Assembly (NCBI GenBank): GCA_031308135.1
Contig: JAHLJT010009419.1
Location: 39,957,897 to 40,021,896, forward strand
Direction: 5' to 3'
Source: Acheta domesticus
Lineage: Eukaryota; Arthropoda; Insecta; Orthoptera; Gryllidae
Length of the DNA: 64,000 bases
Made by a program: the position numbers and the translations under genes. Shown here in pieces: positions 35,224-46,524 of the stretch (position 1 is the first letter of the stretch; each line of letters starts with the position of its first letter). The notes under the pieces are model-generated. The model ran no database searches and was not told the DNA's origin. It saw nothing but the letters and a program-made list of their open reading frames with translations.

Positions 35224-37021
35224 TCACATAACAAATACCTTCTCAAGTTTCTTGTAAGGGTATACTTCTTTTGTCTTGGGACAAATTATTTGTCCATTGT
35301 TTTCAATTGCCATTTGTTCTAAGGCCTGGGCAAAAAAGAGCAAAAATAACATTTCTTAAATGTAACACAAATATGTTAACTTAGTATTTATTTTTACTTT
35401 ACCTGTTCACCATACACATATCCATTTGGAAGCATCATTGGTTGGTTATGCTCATTGAGAGGAAGACCTGAGATAGAACATACTAATCGTGATTGTGAGC
35501 AATGAGCAAATGGTAAAGGATAAGCAAGTTCATTGAGAGCTTCTTGGCAAACTGGGCAACTAGGATTGCGGCCATCTCGAGAATTGCTATAACACTGAGT
35601 AGGCATGTTAAGGAAATAACAAAAACATTTTTGAGTTGGAGGTAGACATACATATATTACTGATGTTGATTAGAAAAGGATATGGTGTTTTCAAAGCTGA
35701 TAAGCCAGCTTGCAATGCCACAGTGAAAACAGATTGTGATGCAAGTTGGAACAGGCGGTAATTTTCTTGCCGAAACTGCTCAACAAGACGATCCCAACGG
35801 CTTTCGTCCAGCAGCTCTTTGTAAGGCGACAATTCTGAAGAAGGGGCAAAAATTATTGGAATTCATCAAGTTTTTACGTTTTACAGGACATTTTTATTCT
35901 TCCATGATCATGCCACTTGAATTAACTGTTTAACCTGTGTTAGTGGGAAATGCTAAAAGAGCCATGCAGTGTTGAACATCTTGAAGTTGATCATCCTCAA
36001 AACTTGAAAAATGTTTACGAGCATGTCTGAAATACAAACATTAGCATTATTATATCTGAAATTCCCATTTAGCTCATGTTAAGCTCCAAATATAACAACC
36101 TAACAGCATCCATTCGCTGGTCATTTCGCACAAGTTCTACAAATTCCTGAATCCTTAGATTGAATTCCATCGTTGATTTGAGCTTCCGTAACTTAGATCG
36201 ATTATCATGACACCATGCAAGGCATTTTGAAGTTTCACGCCGGGCAAGTGACTTTTCTACTTCACGGGAGACCAAAAATACATCTAAAACAAACAATCAA
36301 ACAATTTGTTTCCTACTAACTGATTTCCTACAATACTAGATAGAGGATTTAATAGAACAATACCGATATTAGTAAGGTCACGCAAATCAGAACGATGAGC
36401 CAGGCGTGTAGCAGCTCCATAGTAGCCTCGCCTCAAAAAATACTCTACCAACATACGATCAAGACGTCGCCTACGCCACAGATTCACAGCACTCTGTGTA
36501 CTCTCATTGAGGGAACCAGAACCTGCATGTCCCCATAAATGTTCCAAACGACGTTTACAGACATAAGCAGCTTCAAGTTCTTCTGATATACTCTCTTCTG
36601 CCTGTTAATTTGAAACATTATAATCACAAGTTAAATACATCATTTATCTCTAAACGAAATTAATTTAAAGAGCAATCTACCTTGCGTTTCAGAACTTGTA
36701 ATCTTTCTACCATTCCTCCTAATAGACGAGAAATATCTCCTGCTCCAACTACTTCTGCTTGTAAACCTCTCTCCAATTCCAGTGCAGCTGCTTGAACATG
36801 CGACACTTCTCGATCCAATTGCTTTTGTGCTGCACGAAACTTCTTATTTAATAGTTCATACGGGACCTACAATAGGGTGTCGTCGCAAGCGTTTAATGCA
36901 TGCTCGTGACAACTAGTAAAAACATATGACAATGGGAAAACAGGTGATTCCTGCATCTCCGAACAATAAAGCCACAAATTACCTTCAAAGTAGGATGCTC
37001 TAAAGATTTAACATCTGCCAT
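35224..37021 (-). CDS. MAEA: MAEA, subunit of the GID/CTLH E3 ubiquitin ligase, complete
   Basis: With RMND5, MAEA forms the catalytic RING-type pair of the GID/CTLH ubiquitin ligase (yeast Gid9). Coding exons on the minus strand: 37021-36983, 36866-36681, 36601-36364, 36283-36100, 36026-35935, 35834-35684, 35598-35403 and 35325-35224. They total 1,188 nt and 395 residues, against about 396 in human. The start [13 protein letters not shown] runs straight into the conserved [10 protein letters not shown]. Domains: N-terminal helical region (1-110), LisH at about 118-150 ([19 protein letters not shown]), CTLH at about 156-213 ([14 protein letters not shown]) and a RING-like domain at about 311-395 ([25 protein letters not shown]) ending KVFVM. 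Intron 6 is AT-AC, U12-type. An acceptor (TTTTTGTAG) just upstream of the ATG implies at least one untranslated 5' exon. Confidence 0.97.
35599..35683 (-). other. MAEA: U12-type AT-AC intron of MAEA
   Basis: On the minus strand the intron starts ATATCCTTTTC at 35,683 and ends CCTAC at 35,599, with the branch-site match TTTCCTTAAC at 35,616-35,607, about ten bases before the 3' end. All three match the minor-spliceosome consensus. Joining these ends gives KTP then QCYSNS, as in other MAEA proteins. The nearest GT donor would add extra residues and not restore the conserved junction. Confidence 0.93.
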
Positions 37022-37683
37022 TATTAGGGACCCTACAAAAATAAATGAAGATGACTTTTGAGAGTAATTTATCAAAAAATTAAATATTTTCAGTTGTCAA
37101 ATTATAATATCTGTACCAAACCTTTCAGCTGATTCTCTATAACGATTGAGCAAATAATAGATATTCTCTACATGTCATTTTCTTCGAGTACACGCCTTCG
37201 TAGTTTATACTAATGTCCACGAGATGACGTAATGCTGGGAAAGTGTCAACCATTAGGTAGTATAGGAAGAAATTCGATAGAGCGCACTGATACACAACGA
37301 CTTCATGGAAGACGGTTCACGGAAAAGTGTAGGGGCACAAGGATTAAAGTCGTAGAAAATGTACATCAAGTAGGGGTTGGGATCTCGTGAAATCTCGTTT
37401 GCCGATCTTCTCGCGAGACTTAGCGAGACGGACACCATTTTCGTGAAGTGGGGAGAGTGCTTCTTCCCTCGCGTTTCGTGTATTTTCTTTTAAATTTTGT
37501 GTGTTTAGAACTGAAATATTGTTGTTGGCGAAACATTTATATCGAAGAAAGGTCGATGTGTGTTTGTGAAGTACATATTGCACTCGAAAGTGGTATACAA
37601 GTGACCAGAAGCTTGTGATCAAAACTAGACGTTGAGGAACTACAAAGCAGCGTGGCCAGTCTTTGTTTCTGTCAAGTTGGAAG
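37022..37683. promoter_or_regulatory. Probable bidirectional promoter between MAEA and a rightward transcript
   Basis: The 5' end of MAEA and an apparent rightward untranslated exon (ending at 37,683 in GGAAG|GTAAGTG) lie within about 650 bp. At 37,409-37,418 is the perfect palindrome TCTCGCGAGA with further TCTCG/CGAGA half-sites within 30 bp. In vertebrates this element binds BANP and marks housekeeping and bidirectional promoters. Its use in this organism is inferred. Confidence 0.55.
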
Positions 37684-39380
37684 GTAAGTGCAGTAATTGT
37701 GGATCAATACCTTCCGAAGAAACGTATCTGGTGACCTATTTATACCACTCCTAGTGAAATGAGTTTTATTGTTGAGGGATTGAGAAGTTCAAGAAAGAAG
37801 TTACTTGTATAGCAGAAAGAGTCGGCGTTTACGCCAACCAATGAGCCATTTCGTAGTGTCGGTGAAGCGACCGTTTATGAATGTAATTCAGTTGTAACGT
37901 ATTTTGAAGTTGTGAGGATATTTTGAAGATAACATGTGTGTCGATGGTAATTGTAACTGGTTCATTCGTTTACCGGAGGTAGCGAATTGTTAGACGGCAT
38001 CTGCTTCAGTAAACAAATTGTAGTTGATCACCTATTGTAATGAATATGTTACGGGATCTGAAGTTTTGAATGCACATCGTATTGTTTACGAAGATACTTG
38101 TAAAGTATGTGTATTTTCACGCGGTTTCTACAGAATACTCTGTGTTCACCGCCATGGAGTATGGGGGACGGTGGAAAGGTGGGGGGAAGCTCTAACCTAC
38201 CGTCTCGTTACAGTTAGTTTTTCATGATTTCCAACAAAGTATTTGTTGCCATTGGAATTTGGATCATTGTGTTAAAAAAAAAACTTCTTGAAAGTTCATT
38301 TTACGATTTTTGATTTTGAATAGCAAAAAATATTATCAGTGAGCTAAAGACATGCTAATTAGTTCTTAAGTAACTAGTTTCTTGTGTGTTGTGTGATTTT
38401 TCTTCGAAAATCAACTTCTTGGACCGAATACATCTGATGTTTGATATCGCATCATTTAAAGTGGAATTATGCTTAAAAAAAGTTTATGTTCACGAAAATG
38501 TGTTCACAAATGATTCTTCTACTGTATTACATTCTTAGTTGCTCCTTGAGTGGACCACCTGAAACGAATTAGTGCTTGAATAGGTAGCAGTGATTGGGTC
38601 CATTGATGGTATTCATAACTTCATTACACGGCAATTGCATGTTGTTTTTGCAGGCTTTTGTAATTGCCGTAAATGTACGGATTACAAAGGTGTGAAAATA
38701 TTGTCGGTCATGACAATATTACATTTATCAGCGAGGTTGACTTTTGACACTGCAATTCTGAAGTTAATTGTTTTTGTTCATGTACAAGAGTATTGATGTG
38801 TCTTGCGATTAATAGGATTTATTCAATATGACTAAAAATATTAAATTTTCTTGCATTCAAGGAAAACATTTTCTTCCTCCGATTGTCAGTAACGAGCCAT
38901 TATACTTCCATTAAATCTCGGAAAGACTATTTTAGAAGTTTGCTAAATGGATACTTAATTTCTACACTGAATAGCAATATTGATTACAGAAACCTAATCA
39001 GAAAAGTGCTACAATATTGTTACAATCCGAAGAATTTGCAGCTTGTGTGCCTGGGTGCAAAAAGTTCGTTGTGTAATGCAATTGAAGATCATGATTTTTC
39101 GAAATCTGCCAACAGTGTCTGTGTTTTTGACGTTTTGCAATTTCTTACAAAATTGTTCATGCATATAGGGAGCTTGGCGGAAGTATTTTTGTGTCCAGGT
39201 CATACAGTAAGTAAAAGTGTGACAAAATAAATGGAAATCATGCCTAGAGGTTTGGGGTATGGAATTTGTTCGTCGAATGATGACCAGACCAAACGTGTTG
39301 GTGATTTGCGAGTCAGAAGGCCAGTTTTAAAAAAGGAAAACAAATTTTGCGGGGGAGGTAGAACGCACCGATAAGAGACC
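37684..39380. other. AT-rich intron-like DNA, nothing recognised
   Basis: Follows the GTAAGT donor at 37,684. No coding exon, repeat family or CpG-dense patch recognised. Confidence 0.4.
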
Positions 39381-39399
39381 ACCCCCCTCCTCGCACGTG

Positions 39400-40700
39400 C
39401 GAGGAAGCAAGCGGTTTGTTACTCAGTTTGATAGCTAGCGATGAGAACTCGCAAGTGCGGTTTCGTAACGTTGATATTTTTTGCGTCTTTTTTCTCGTGT
39501 GCGCAGCCGGATTTGCGTATCTCCGTCCCTTTCTCTCGCGCGCCCTCGCGCCCGCAGGCCTTCCTGAGCTCTATTTTGAGACAAACGGAAAACCGCTCGA
39601 GTGCGCTGCCGCGGCGTGCCACTGCCCGAGTGATCGTTGCGCGTGACGGCCGATGCTTGCGCCGGGGCGTTAAGCGATTACCCAGACACGCTATGCAGAT
39701 CCGATGGTTCTTCTTTCAGTAAGAACTTTTTCTTTGGGGTTGGTGGGAGAGTGCGACGGTCAGAAGATGCAGGGGTTTGTTTTTGAGAATTTGTGAGAAA
39801 CTTGTAGGGGAAAAAACTGGAAGGAGGCCTTTGTGGAGCAATCGCCGAAGCCGGCCGCCTGCTGCGCTGTCCCTAGCCGCCCTTCCCTTCGATATTTCTC
39901 CGCCCGCCTCCTCTCCCCGAAGTGGTGGAGCTCGTGTTTTCTGTTAATTAGTTAATTCCATTTCAGTTGTCTGGAAAGGAGATTGTGGGAAGTGGAGGGA
40001 GGGAGCGAGTGGTTGTTGCTCAGTTGGGACTATTTGGCCCTAGTGAGACGTCAAAGCGGAAGGTTGGAAAGCGGGCGGCTGGCGAGGACTCAACTTGCGA
40101 AAGGGAGTTTGTGAGAGTAACTTCGGCGAGAGGGGAGAGCGGGCAGGGCAGGAGAGTGCATGCGGGAGAGATAGTTAAACATCATGAAAAGCGGTGGCAG
40201 CGACAGCGACAACTTAACGCGTGTGACAATACCGAACTGTTCCGAGCGCGGTAGGCCACAAAGCAGAGCGCGCGCGCCTTTCTCCTTCTCTCTCGACCCC
40301 TCCCTCTCTCCTTCCAGTGGGTTTCGTCTAACTCCCCTCTCCTCTACCGAAATCGCCGCCGCCGCCGCCTTTCCTTCATGGCCTTGTGCCGTTCATTTTA
40401 CTATCAAAGGATATTACGGGGCGCGACGCTACTACACGCGGCGAAAACATCGTGCTGCGGCGCGTTGTGTCGGAAGTGTGCGCCCAGCCGCGCCTGGAAC
40501 CGGAAGTGCGTGTTGGGGACGGCGCGCTTCTTCGCGGGGGCCTTCTCCTCCTCCTGCCCCCTCTCCTCGGGTGTGGCTGATCCTCCCCCGCGTTTCCGGC
40601 GCGGCGGTCGGAGGCGGTTCCCGGGATGTGCGTTCCGCGCCTCGCAGCGGGCTGCCGGTCAGAGCTGCTTTTCGGAGATAAGTCTTTCTTCGGGATAGCG
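39400..40700. promoter_or_regulatory. CpG-rich island 1
   Basis: CpG-dense blocks at about 39,520-39,680, 39,840-39,930 and 40,010-40,690 in otherwise AT-rich DNA. It includes a GCCGCCGCCGCC run at about 40,355. Long open frames on both strands are composition artefacts. It contains the candidate exon 39,967-40,250. Confidence 0.6.
39967..40250 (+). CDS. Candidate first coding exon (22 codons), gene unknown
   Basis: An acceptor-like TTCCATTTCAG precedes 39,967 and a donor-like GCGCG|GTAGGC follows 40,250. Within it, ATG at 40,184 has A at -3 and an in-frame TAG at 40,172, and opens MKSGGSDSDNLTRVTIPNCS, two further codons and one base. A four-codon upstream frame (ATG at 40,159, ending TAG) precedes it. 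The peptide is not low-complexity like the surrounding frames, but I do not recognise it and no second exon was found. It could equally be untranslated leader. Confidence 0.25.
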
Positions 40701-41721
40701 AAGGGAGATCCCTTTGCTCCTTTTGGGGCAGTGAACAAAAACATCTCTGAAGTGCAGTTGCACTTTTTGTTTTAGACTTATCAAATTGCAAATACCCAAG
40801 TGTTCATCTAAGCCCTCCAAGGTCTATTAATTTCAATCTTTTTCTTGTAGTAATGCGGTAATGTTGTAGCGTCCCTTGGTCTTAAAAAATTATTCCATTT
40901 GTATCTTATGTTCCCTAAAAATTGTTACATGTAATACACAATTCAATTACGTTAATGTGCTCTCGTCTTTTTTATTAGACAAATGCTCCTTATATTGGAC
41001 AAATATATTTTTTTATAATTGATTAGGAGGCAGGAGCATTCTTGATTGGACATTTTTGTTTTGTTTTGAGAATGTGCCTGTGTGGATGACCTGTTGCACA
41101 ATTGTAGAATACTACTTGTACAAAATAATTCTGCCCCTTTTCAAATCCGCTGTAACCAAGGAGGCAGAGAAGGCGCTAATGCGTAACAAGACTAATGAGC
41201 TGTGTTTTAAAATAAAATATGGTACATTAGTCACATTATTAATAAATTCGAAACTAATATACTTATTCACAAGCAATTTAAAGTTTCACTTGTTGATAAT
41301 CTCATCCAGCGCAAATGAGAAATTTAAAAATTGCTTTTTGCAAAGAGGTTACTTTTGAAGTTCTCAGTCGTGAGAGTATTCTTACCGAGGGCTGAATTTT
41401 CAGTTATTAGAATGTGTAGCTTTTTCTCACTGCTCATAATTTCGTGTCAGGTACAAAGTCTTCATGAACACCCGAGCCAAGATCTGGTAGTTACATCGCA
41501 AATCAGTGTCGTCAAAATTTCATTTCATGTTCTTGTTTCATCGCTGATACATTATTATAAAGTCAGAAGGCAAGGAACAAATTTCAGGATACAAGACTAT
41601 AAGTGAAAATTGGGACAATCGGAAATTACTCTTAGGAGGAAAGTAGACTTAGGTGTTTCAATTTTACGAACTTTCCGCAAGAATTACATTTTATAGCTAG
41701 TGGTCCTATAGAATGGCACAG
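40701..41721. other. AT-rich DNA, nothing recognised
   Basis: No recognised coding, RNA or repeat structure between island 1 and repeat copy C. Confidence 0.4.
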
Positions 41722-43130
41722 ATTTTTCCGTTTTCGTTTTCTATTTCGTTTCGTCTCGGCTAGCTATTCGGACTTACCACATGCTCTTGCCGGCTGCCAT
41801 CTGTCGCCGCCCAAAGTACTTTTTTTTTGACATTTCTTTAATTTTTGTTTTTTTAATAGTAGAAATATGTTAAGAATATTAAAGAACAGTAAATCTTTGT
41901 CCTACATAGCAATTTTCTTTGAAAAATTTGGAGCGATTTTTAAGAAAATGGTGTTTTAACGCCATTGTAAATTCGAAATTAGAAGCAATTTTTGACAGAA
42001 AATTTTTGAGTTTTAGAATAATTTCATTTGTCATATGAAGGACATAACTCACTAATACAATAGTGTTAACAAATTGCTGGTATTGTGCATTTTAAAGGTG
42101 TGAGAGATCTTTAAAAAAATTACATTTGTGTAATTTTTTATAAAAAGCAGAACAAAATTAACTTTACGTCATATTGAAGACTGTAATTAGCGATATCCGT
42201 TCGAAAAATTCCAAGAAAAAATGTTGGAGCCATTTGTGAGAAAATGGCGTTTGAGCGTTTCTGAAAATGCGGAATTTTGAGCTAGTTTTCACAGAAAACG
42301 GTTGTTTTCGAGAAACTTTGACATATTTAAAGCATATTTACTCATAAATGTAATGTGAACAAATCGTCGCAAATGTAAATATTAACGACGTGAGAGGCAA
42401 GTAAAAAAATATATACAATTTTGTAGTTTTTGAAAAAACAAACAAACAAAATGATAGAGCAAACTGATGTTTGTCATATCATAAAGTACATTTAGCACTA
42501 TCTATTACGAAAGTTTAAAGGAAAAAAAATTGTTTTTGTAATTTTTTTAAATTGCACATATTGCGCGAAAACTACTAAAATTTTCAAAAAAAATGTACAT
42601 GATCTTAATGGCAGAACTCACTGTGGAGAGCAAATTTTATTGGAAGGAAAAGTATCTTCAATTTTCTAGTTGTAGGAAGACGCCGAAAAAAAAATCAAAC
42701 TTTCGCAATTTTCGAAAATTCAGAGTCAACCGTGGAATTTGGACTTTTGCCACCTTAATGAGTGTATTTTGCTCTACTTTTACAAGAAATTTAAAGAAAA
42801 AATTTGTAGCGGTTTTTGAGAAAATTTCGAAAATGTCCGGGAGGTTTCATATAAAGTAAATTTTAAAGAACGTTTTTCAAATTCTCAAAGCTTCGTCTGT
42901 TGGACGAGGGTTTTTTTCAATTTGGAAAACAATCGTACGCATAGTTCAGGCGCTAGTGGTGTTCACAGATGTTTTGAAAGGAGAAAAAGGAAAGAAAAAA
43001 CAATTTTTCGGTAACAAGGGACACCCAAAACGTGTAATTCCGTTGAAATCTAAATAGATTTTTCGCAGCATTACATAACTTTCCCTTTACTATGTAATGA
43101 CTTCCTTTATACGTATGTATACGGGAAAGT
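41722..43130 (+). repeat. Unidentified 1.4 kb non-coding repeat, copy C
   Basis: Full-length copy on the + strand. The conserved lead-in CTAGTGGTCCTATAGAATGG starts about 25 bp before the terminal box; the end is ACGTATGTATACGGGAAAGT at 43,130. The internal unit phrase recurs near 41,930, 42,225 and 42,807, with a diverged unit near 42,520, spacing about 290 bp. No coding frame. Confidence 0.8.
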
Positions 43131-43599
43131 AAAAATCGTGTCACGGGGGCGGTCGAATTTGGTGTGTGAGATTTGGCAAGTCATGATAAAATTGAATTAC
43201 ATTCAACGGGGGTTTCTGCTGCCCGGTTTGGCCCCCACTTCATTTATGTTCGCGTCCTTCTATGTTGCTTCGTGGTCGAACTCTCGCGGCAAAACATTAA
43301 CCGCCCGAAAAGGAGGATCTGGAAGTTATAAATTTCCACTCTTTCAGAATTACACTTTGCCCGGCGAGATTTCTGCGTTTCTTCCCTTGTAATAATCTTT
43401 TCTTGAAACCTCGGCAAAAGTTTTCTCCTGGTCTAAAGCAATCGTCTTGGCGCGGTTTAAGTTCTGCTTAATTGGACTGCAGTAGAAATAATGAAATTTC
43501 CAAAAGTTACACATGCAGTTTTGTATCCAACAACTAAGTCTTCGGGAGTTGGGAAAGAAAACTTTTATGTTGCTTTTTTTCCTTCCTCGTATCCCCTCA
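43131..43599. other. Mixed-composition DNA, nothing recognised
   Basis: Short gap between repeat copy C and CpG island 2. No recognised feature. Confidence 0.35.
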
Positions 43600-44750
43600 G
43601 CGTTCTTTTTCTCGTGTTGCAGGGAAGGAGGGGGCGGAAAGTTGCGAAAGTTATTGAGTAAAGGTTATCCCCGTCTTTCTTTTCCCTCTACGTCTCATTT
43701 TAGGCGGAGGGGCGCGGAGTTTGTGATTCCGAGGGCTGACGCGGGGAGGCGGCGGCGGAGGCGAGCGCCGACTAGTTAGTTGTTGGGAATTTGTTTGGAA
43801 AGTGGCCCGTGGGGCGGCGAGCGGGCCCTGCCTCCGCCGCCAGCCCCACTCCCACCGCTGATTCACCGCGGATTCGAGGGGCGGCGTGCGGAACGGCCGG
43901 CGGTACTTGCGTTGACCTTCGTGTGTATGTGCGCTCCGCTCGGCGGCACTTCAGTCGTCGGCGAGCTGAGCAGACGGTAGAGACTACTAGCGAGCAAGGC
44001 GGCCGGCTGTTCGGGCCGCAGTCGGGCTCGGATAGCCAGGAGGGGGACGTACACGCCGGCATCTTTGGTACTGGACTCGCTTGTTCTGAGTCGCCTTGTG
44101 TGGATTGGCAGCGGAGTGGGGCTGGGAGCGAGGCGTGAAGAGGGGGGAGCGGGACCCGTATGCGGTCCCGTTGATGACCTTGGCAGGGGTTGCGCCGCCG
44201 CCCATAGCTGGGCGCTGGGACTGGGAGTTGTCTCCTGCGGGCGGACTCTGGCTGCAGCCACGCTCTCTTGCGCGCAGAGACTCACGCGTGCTTGCTTGCC
44301 CCGCGGCCTCCCCGCCTTTGCCGCCGCCTTCTTGGCCGAAGCGACGCCAGGAGGAGGAGGAGGTGGTGGTGGTGGTGGTGGTGCGTGGATCGAGAGGCTG
44401 CGTGTTAGCGCGAGAGGAAGGGGGGAGCGGATGGACGGGACGGGCGATACGCGGCGAGCCGTGGCCTTGAGGGAGGATGTTGTCGCGGCCGCGGGTTCTG
44501 TTGAACCTGCCCGGCGACGCCAATCCTCGCCGGCCGGTCTTTCCGCCGGCCCGCCTGGCCTCCCACTCGCCGATTGTTGACGGACCGCCCGATCGAGGCG
44601 TGCTCTGGGGGCGCCTGGACGAACGAATGAGTCGAGCGCTCTTCGTGACCTACTACCCGCTGCTTGAATTCGCGGTATTATCTCCTCCTCCCGCTGATTT
44701 AATGGGCGGATTGCAATGGAAATATTAAAGCGCGTTTCCAATTGCTGTGA
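43600..44750. promoter_or_regulatory. CpG-rich island 2
   Basis: Over 1 kb of dense CpG, the longest island seen. It contains a (GGA)n/(GGT)n purine-rich repeat at about 44,351-44,383. Open frames up to 299 codons on the minus strand are low-complexity (proline, arginine, alanine) and overlap equally long frames on the other strand, so I do not call a gene. Confidence 0.6.
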
Positions 44751-46497
44751 ACGTGAGGTCAAATAAAGTGTTTTGTTTAAACTTACGGTATCATGCCAAA
44801 GTAGTATAATATAGCAAACTAAATGGAGCTATAATTACAGCTACTAAAGGATATCATAAAGGAACATCGTTAGTATCACAAAAGTATTGTTACAAATGTA
44901 ACTTTTTAGTTACTCGCAAAATCTTCGTGGCGGATTGCTCTGTACATATCGCAAAGTAGTTTATACCGAATTACATTTGGGGCTTTAAAAAAACGTCATG
45001 GCATATAAAGGGATGTTCGTGTAATATTCCAGAAATTTTATTACACCTCATGATTGTTTTGCCTTTGAATTTGTGTCCAAATTTTGCGGATAGTAAATTT
45101 ATTTGCATTGAATTTTGTATTCAAAATTTTCTTTAAAAGCACATGGCAACTCCTGAGTGAAGGGATTGTAATAGAAGTATGCTAGCAATGCAGTCTGGTG
45201 CATCTTCGGTGGTTATCGTGGGCCGTAAAAGTTCAACTAACACATCGTGAGTTTTATGTTTCTGCTCGTAATTCAAATGTTTCATGCATCGTTGAATTGG
45301 CTTAGTCGAACGATTGTGTTTGCTACATAGTCTCTACCATTGATCCCTGCTCGTAGTCAGGCCAACGTTTCTCCAGTAAATGATTTCTTTTACAGATCGT
45401 GTTTTATCGTCCTTGATATTCCGAAAGTGTTGCTGAAGTTTATAGTATTAAAATAAGTTTTCTTCACCTTTTATGTGATTTTTTTTTCTCTCAAGATAGT
45501 CACTTTCACAATGTGGCATAACTATAGACTGAAAAGAAGCCTAATGTGTATACACTTGTAGGCTAGTGTGTATACAGGCAAATAAAGCTCTAGTAAAACG
45601 AAAAAAAGTATAAAGGCTAGTATGTAGAATTAGAAGTGATTTAAGGTGAAATAATAAGCTGTCATTAGTTCAATTTTTCGATACTGTAACCTTATTGTAG
45701 AGGTTGCCATACCCTAATTGGATACTATTTGTGTTCCTGATGATTTTAGGAAACTGCTTGCCAAGTAGCCTACTTTAGCCGAGTTGTCATTATGGGCCCA
45801 TATATTTTGTCGTTTTTGGAATTATTGTTGGTATTTTGTGTATATGAATAGCCCGGATCGGGGTGAAGCCTTAGAAGAAATTGCTATTGCAGTACTTCGT
45901 GGCTGCATACTTATCAGTTTCATTGGGAGTCGAATTATTTATATTATGCAGAAAATGCATTTTGAGAAACGCCATTCACGTGAAGTGATTGGATTGTGAA
46001 TATCATGAAACATTTTCTGTCTTGGATTGCTGACACGAATTCGACATGTTTGTTTCTGTAAAAAATCAACAACCGGACATGACAAATTTATTTTTTCCAT
46101 TTTGATTCCTCTTGATCTTATTCAGTGTACTAACGGCTTGTTAGCTGTGTAGGATGATTTTTGTAAGTAAAATTCCCTTCATTTTTTGTGGAAGGAATGA
46201 AGGGAAGGTATCTTCGGCGATTCTGGAGTGAAAAGTGAATGTAAATTTGAAGAAAAGAAAAATATGAAACTAGTTTAAAAAACGATTTTGTTTTTGATTA
46301 ATTTCTTTCCCAGGTTTTATTTTGACTTTCTAACAGTGCAAGAAATATCATTGGGAAGTATTTTGAAATATTTTTAAATGTATTCGTGAAATTTGGCAGG
46401 TCGGGATGTGGTTGAGACTTGACTGTTTTCATTGAACTTCTAAGTAAGATTAAAGGACTGTCCTAACCCACTTCAGATTGAATTGGAGTTGTAAGGC
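44751..46497. other. AT-rich DNA, nothing recognised
   Basis: No coding or repeat signal recognised. The 71-codon frame at 45,784 has no recognised similarity. Confidence 0.4.
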
Positions 46498-46524
46498 AAC
46501 TGGTGGTGCTACTGAATGGCACAG

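Noticed and set aside
35605..35832. Open frame extending MAEA exon 6 past ACACC (adding YPFLINIS...)
   Set aside because: It is read-through into the U12 intron; the AT-AC join restores the conserved protein.
43863..44762. 299-codon minus-strand open frame
   Set aside because: Low-complexity proline/arginine/alanine sequence in a CpG island; equally long frames overlap on the other strand. Lack of stops is expected at this GC content.
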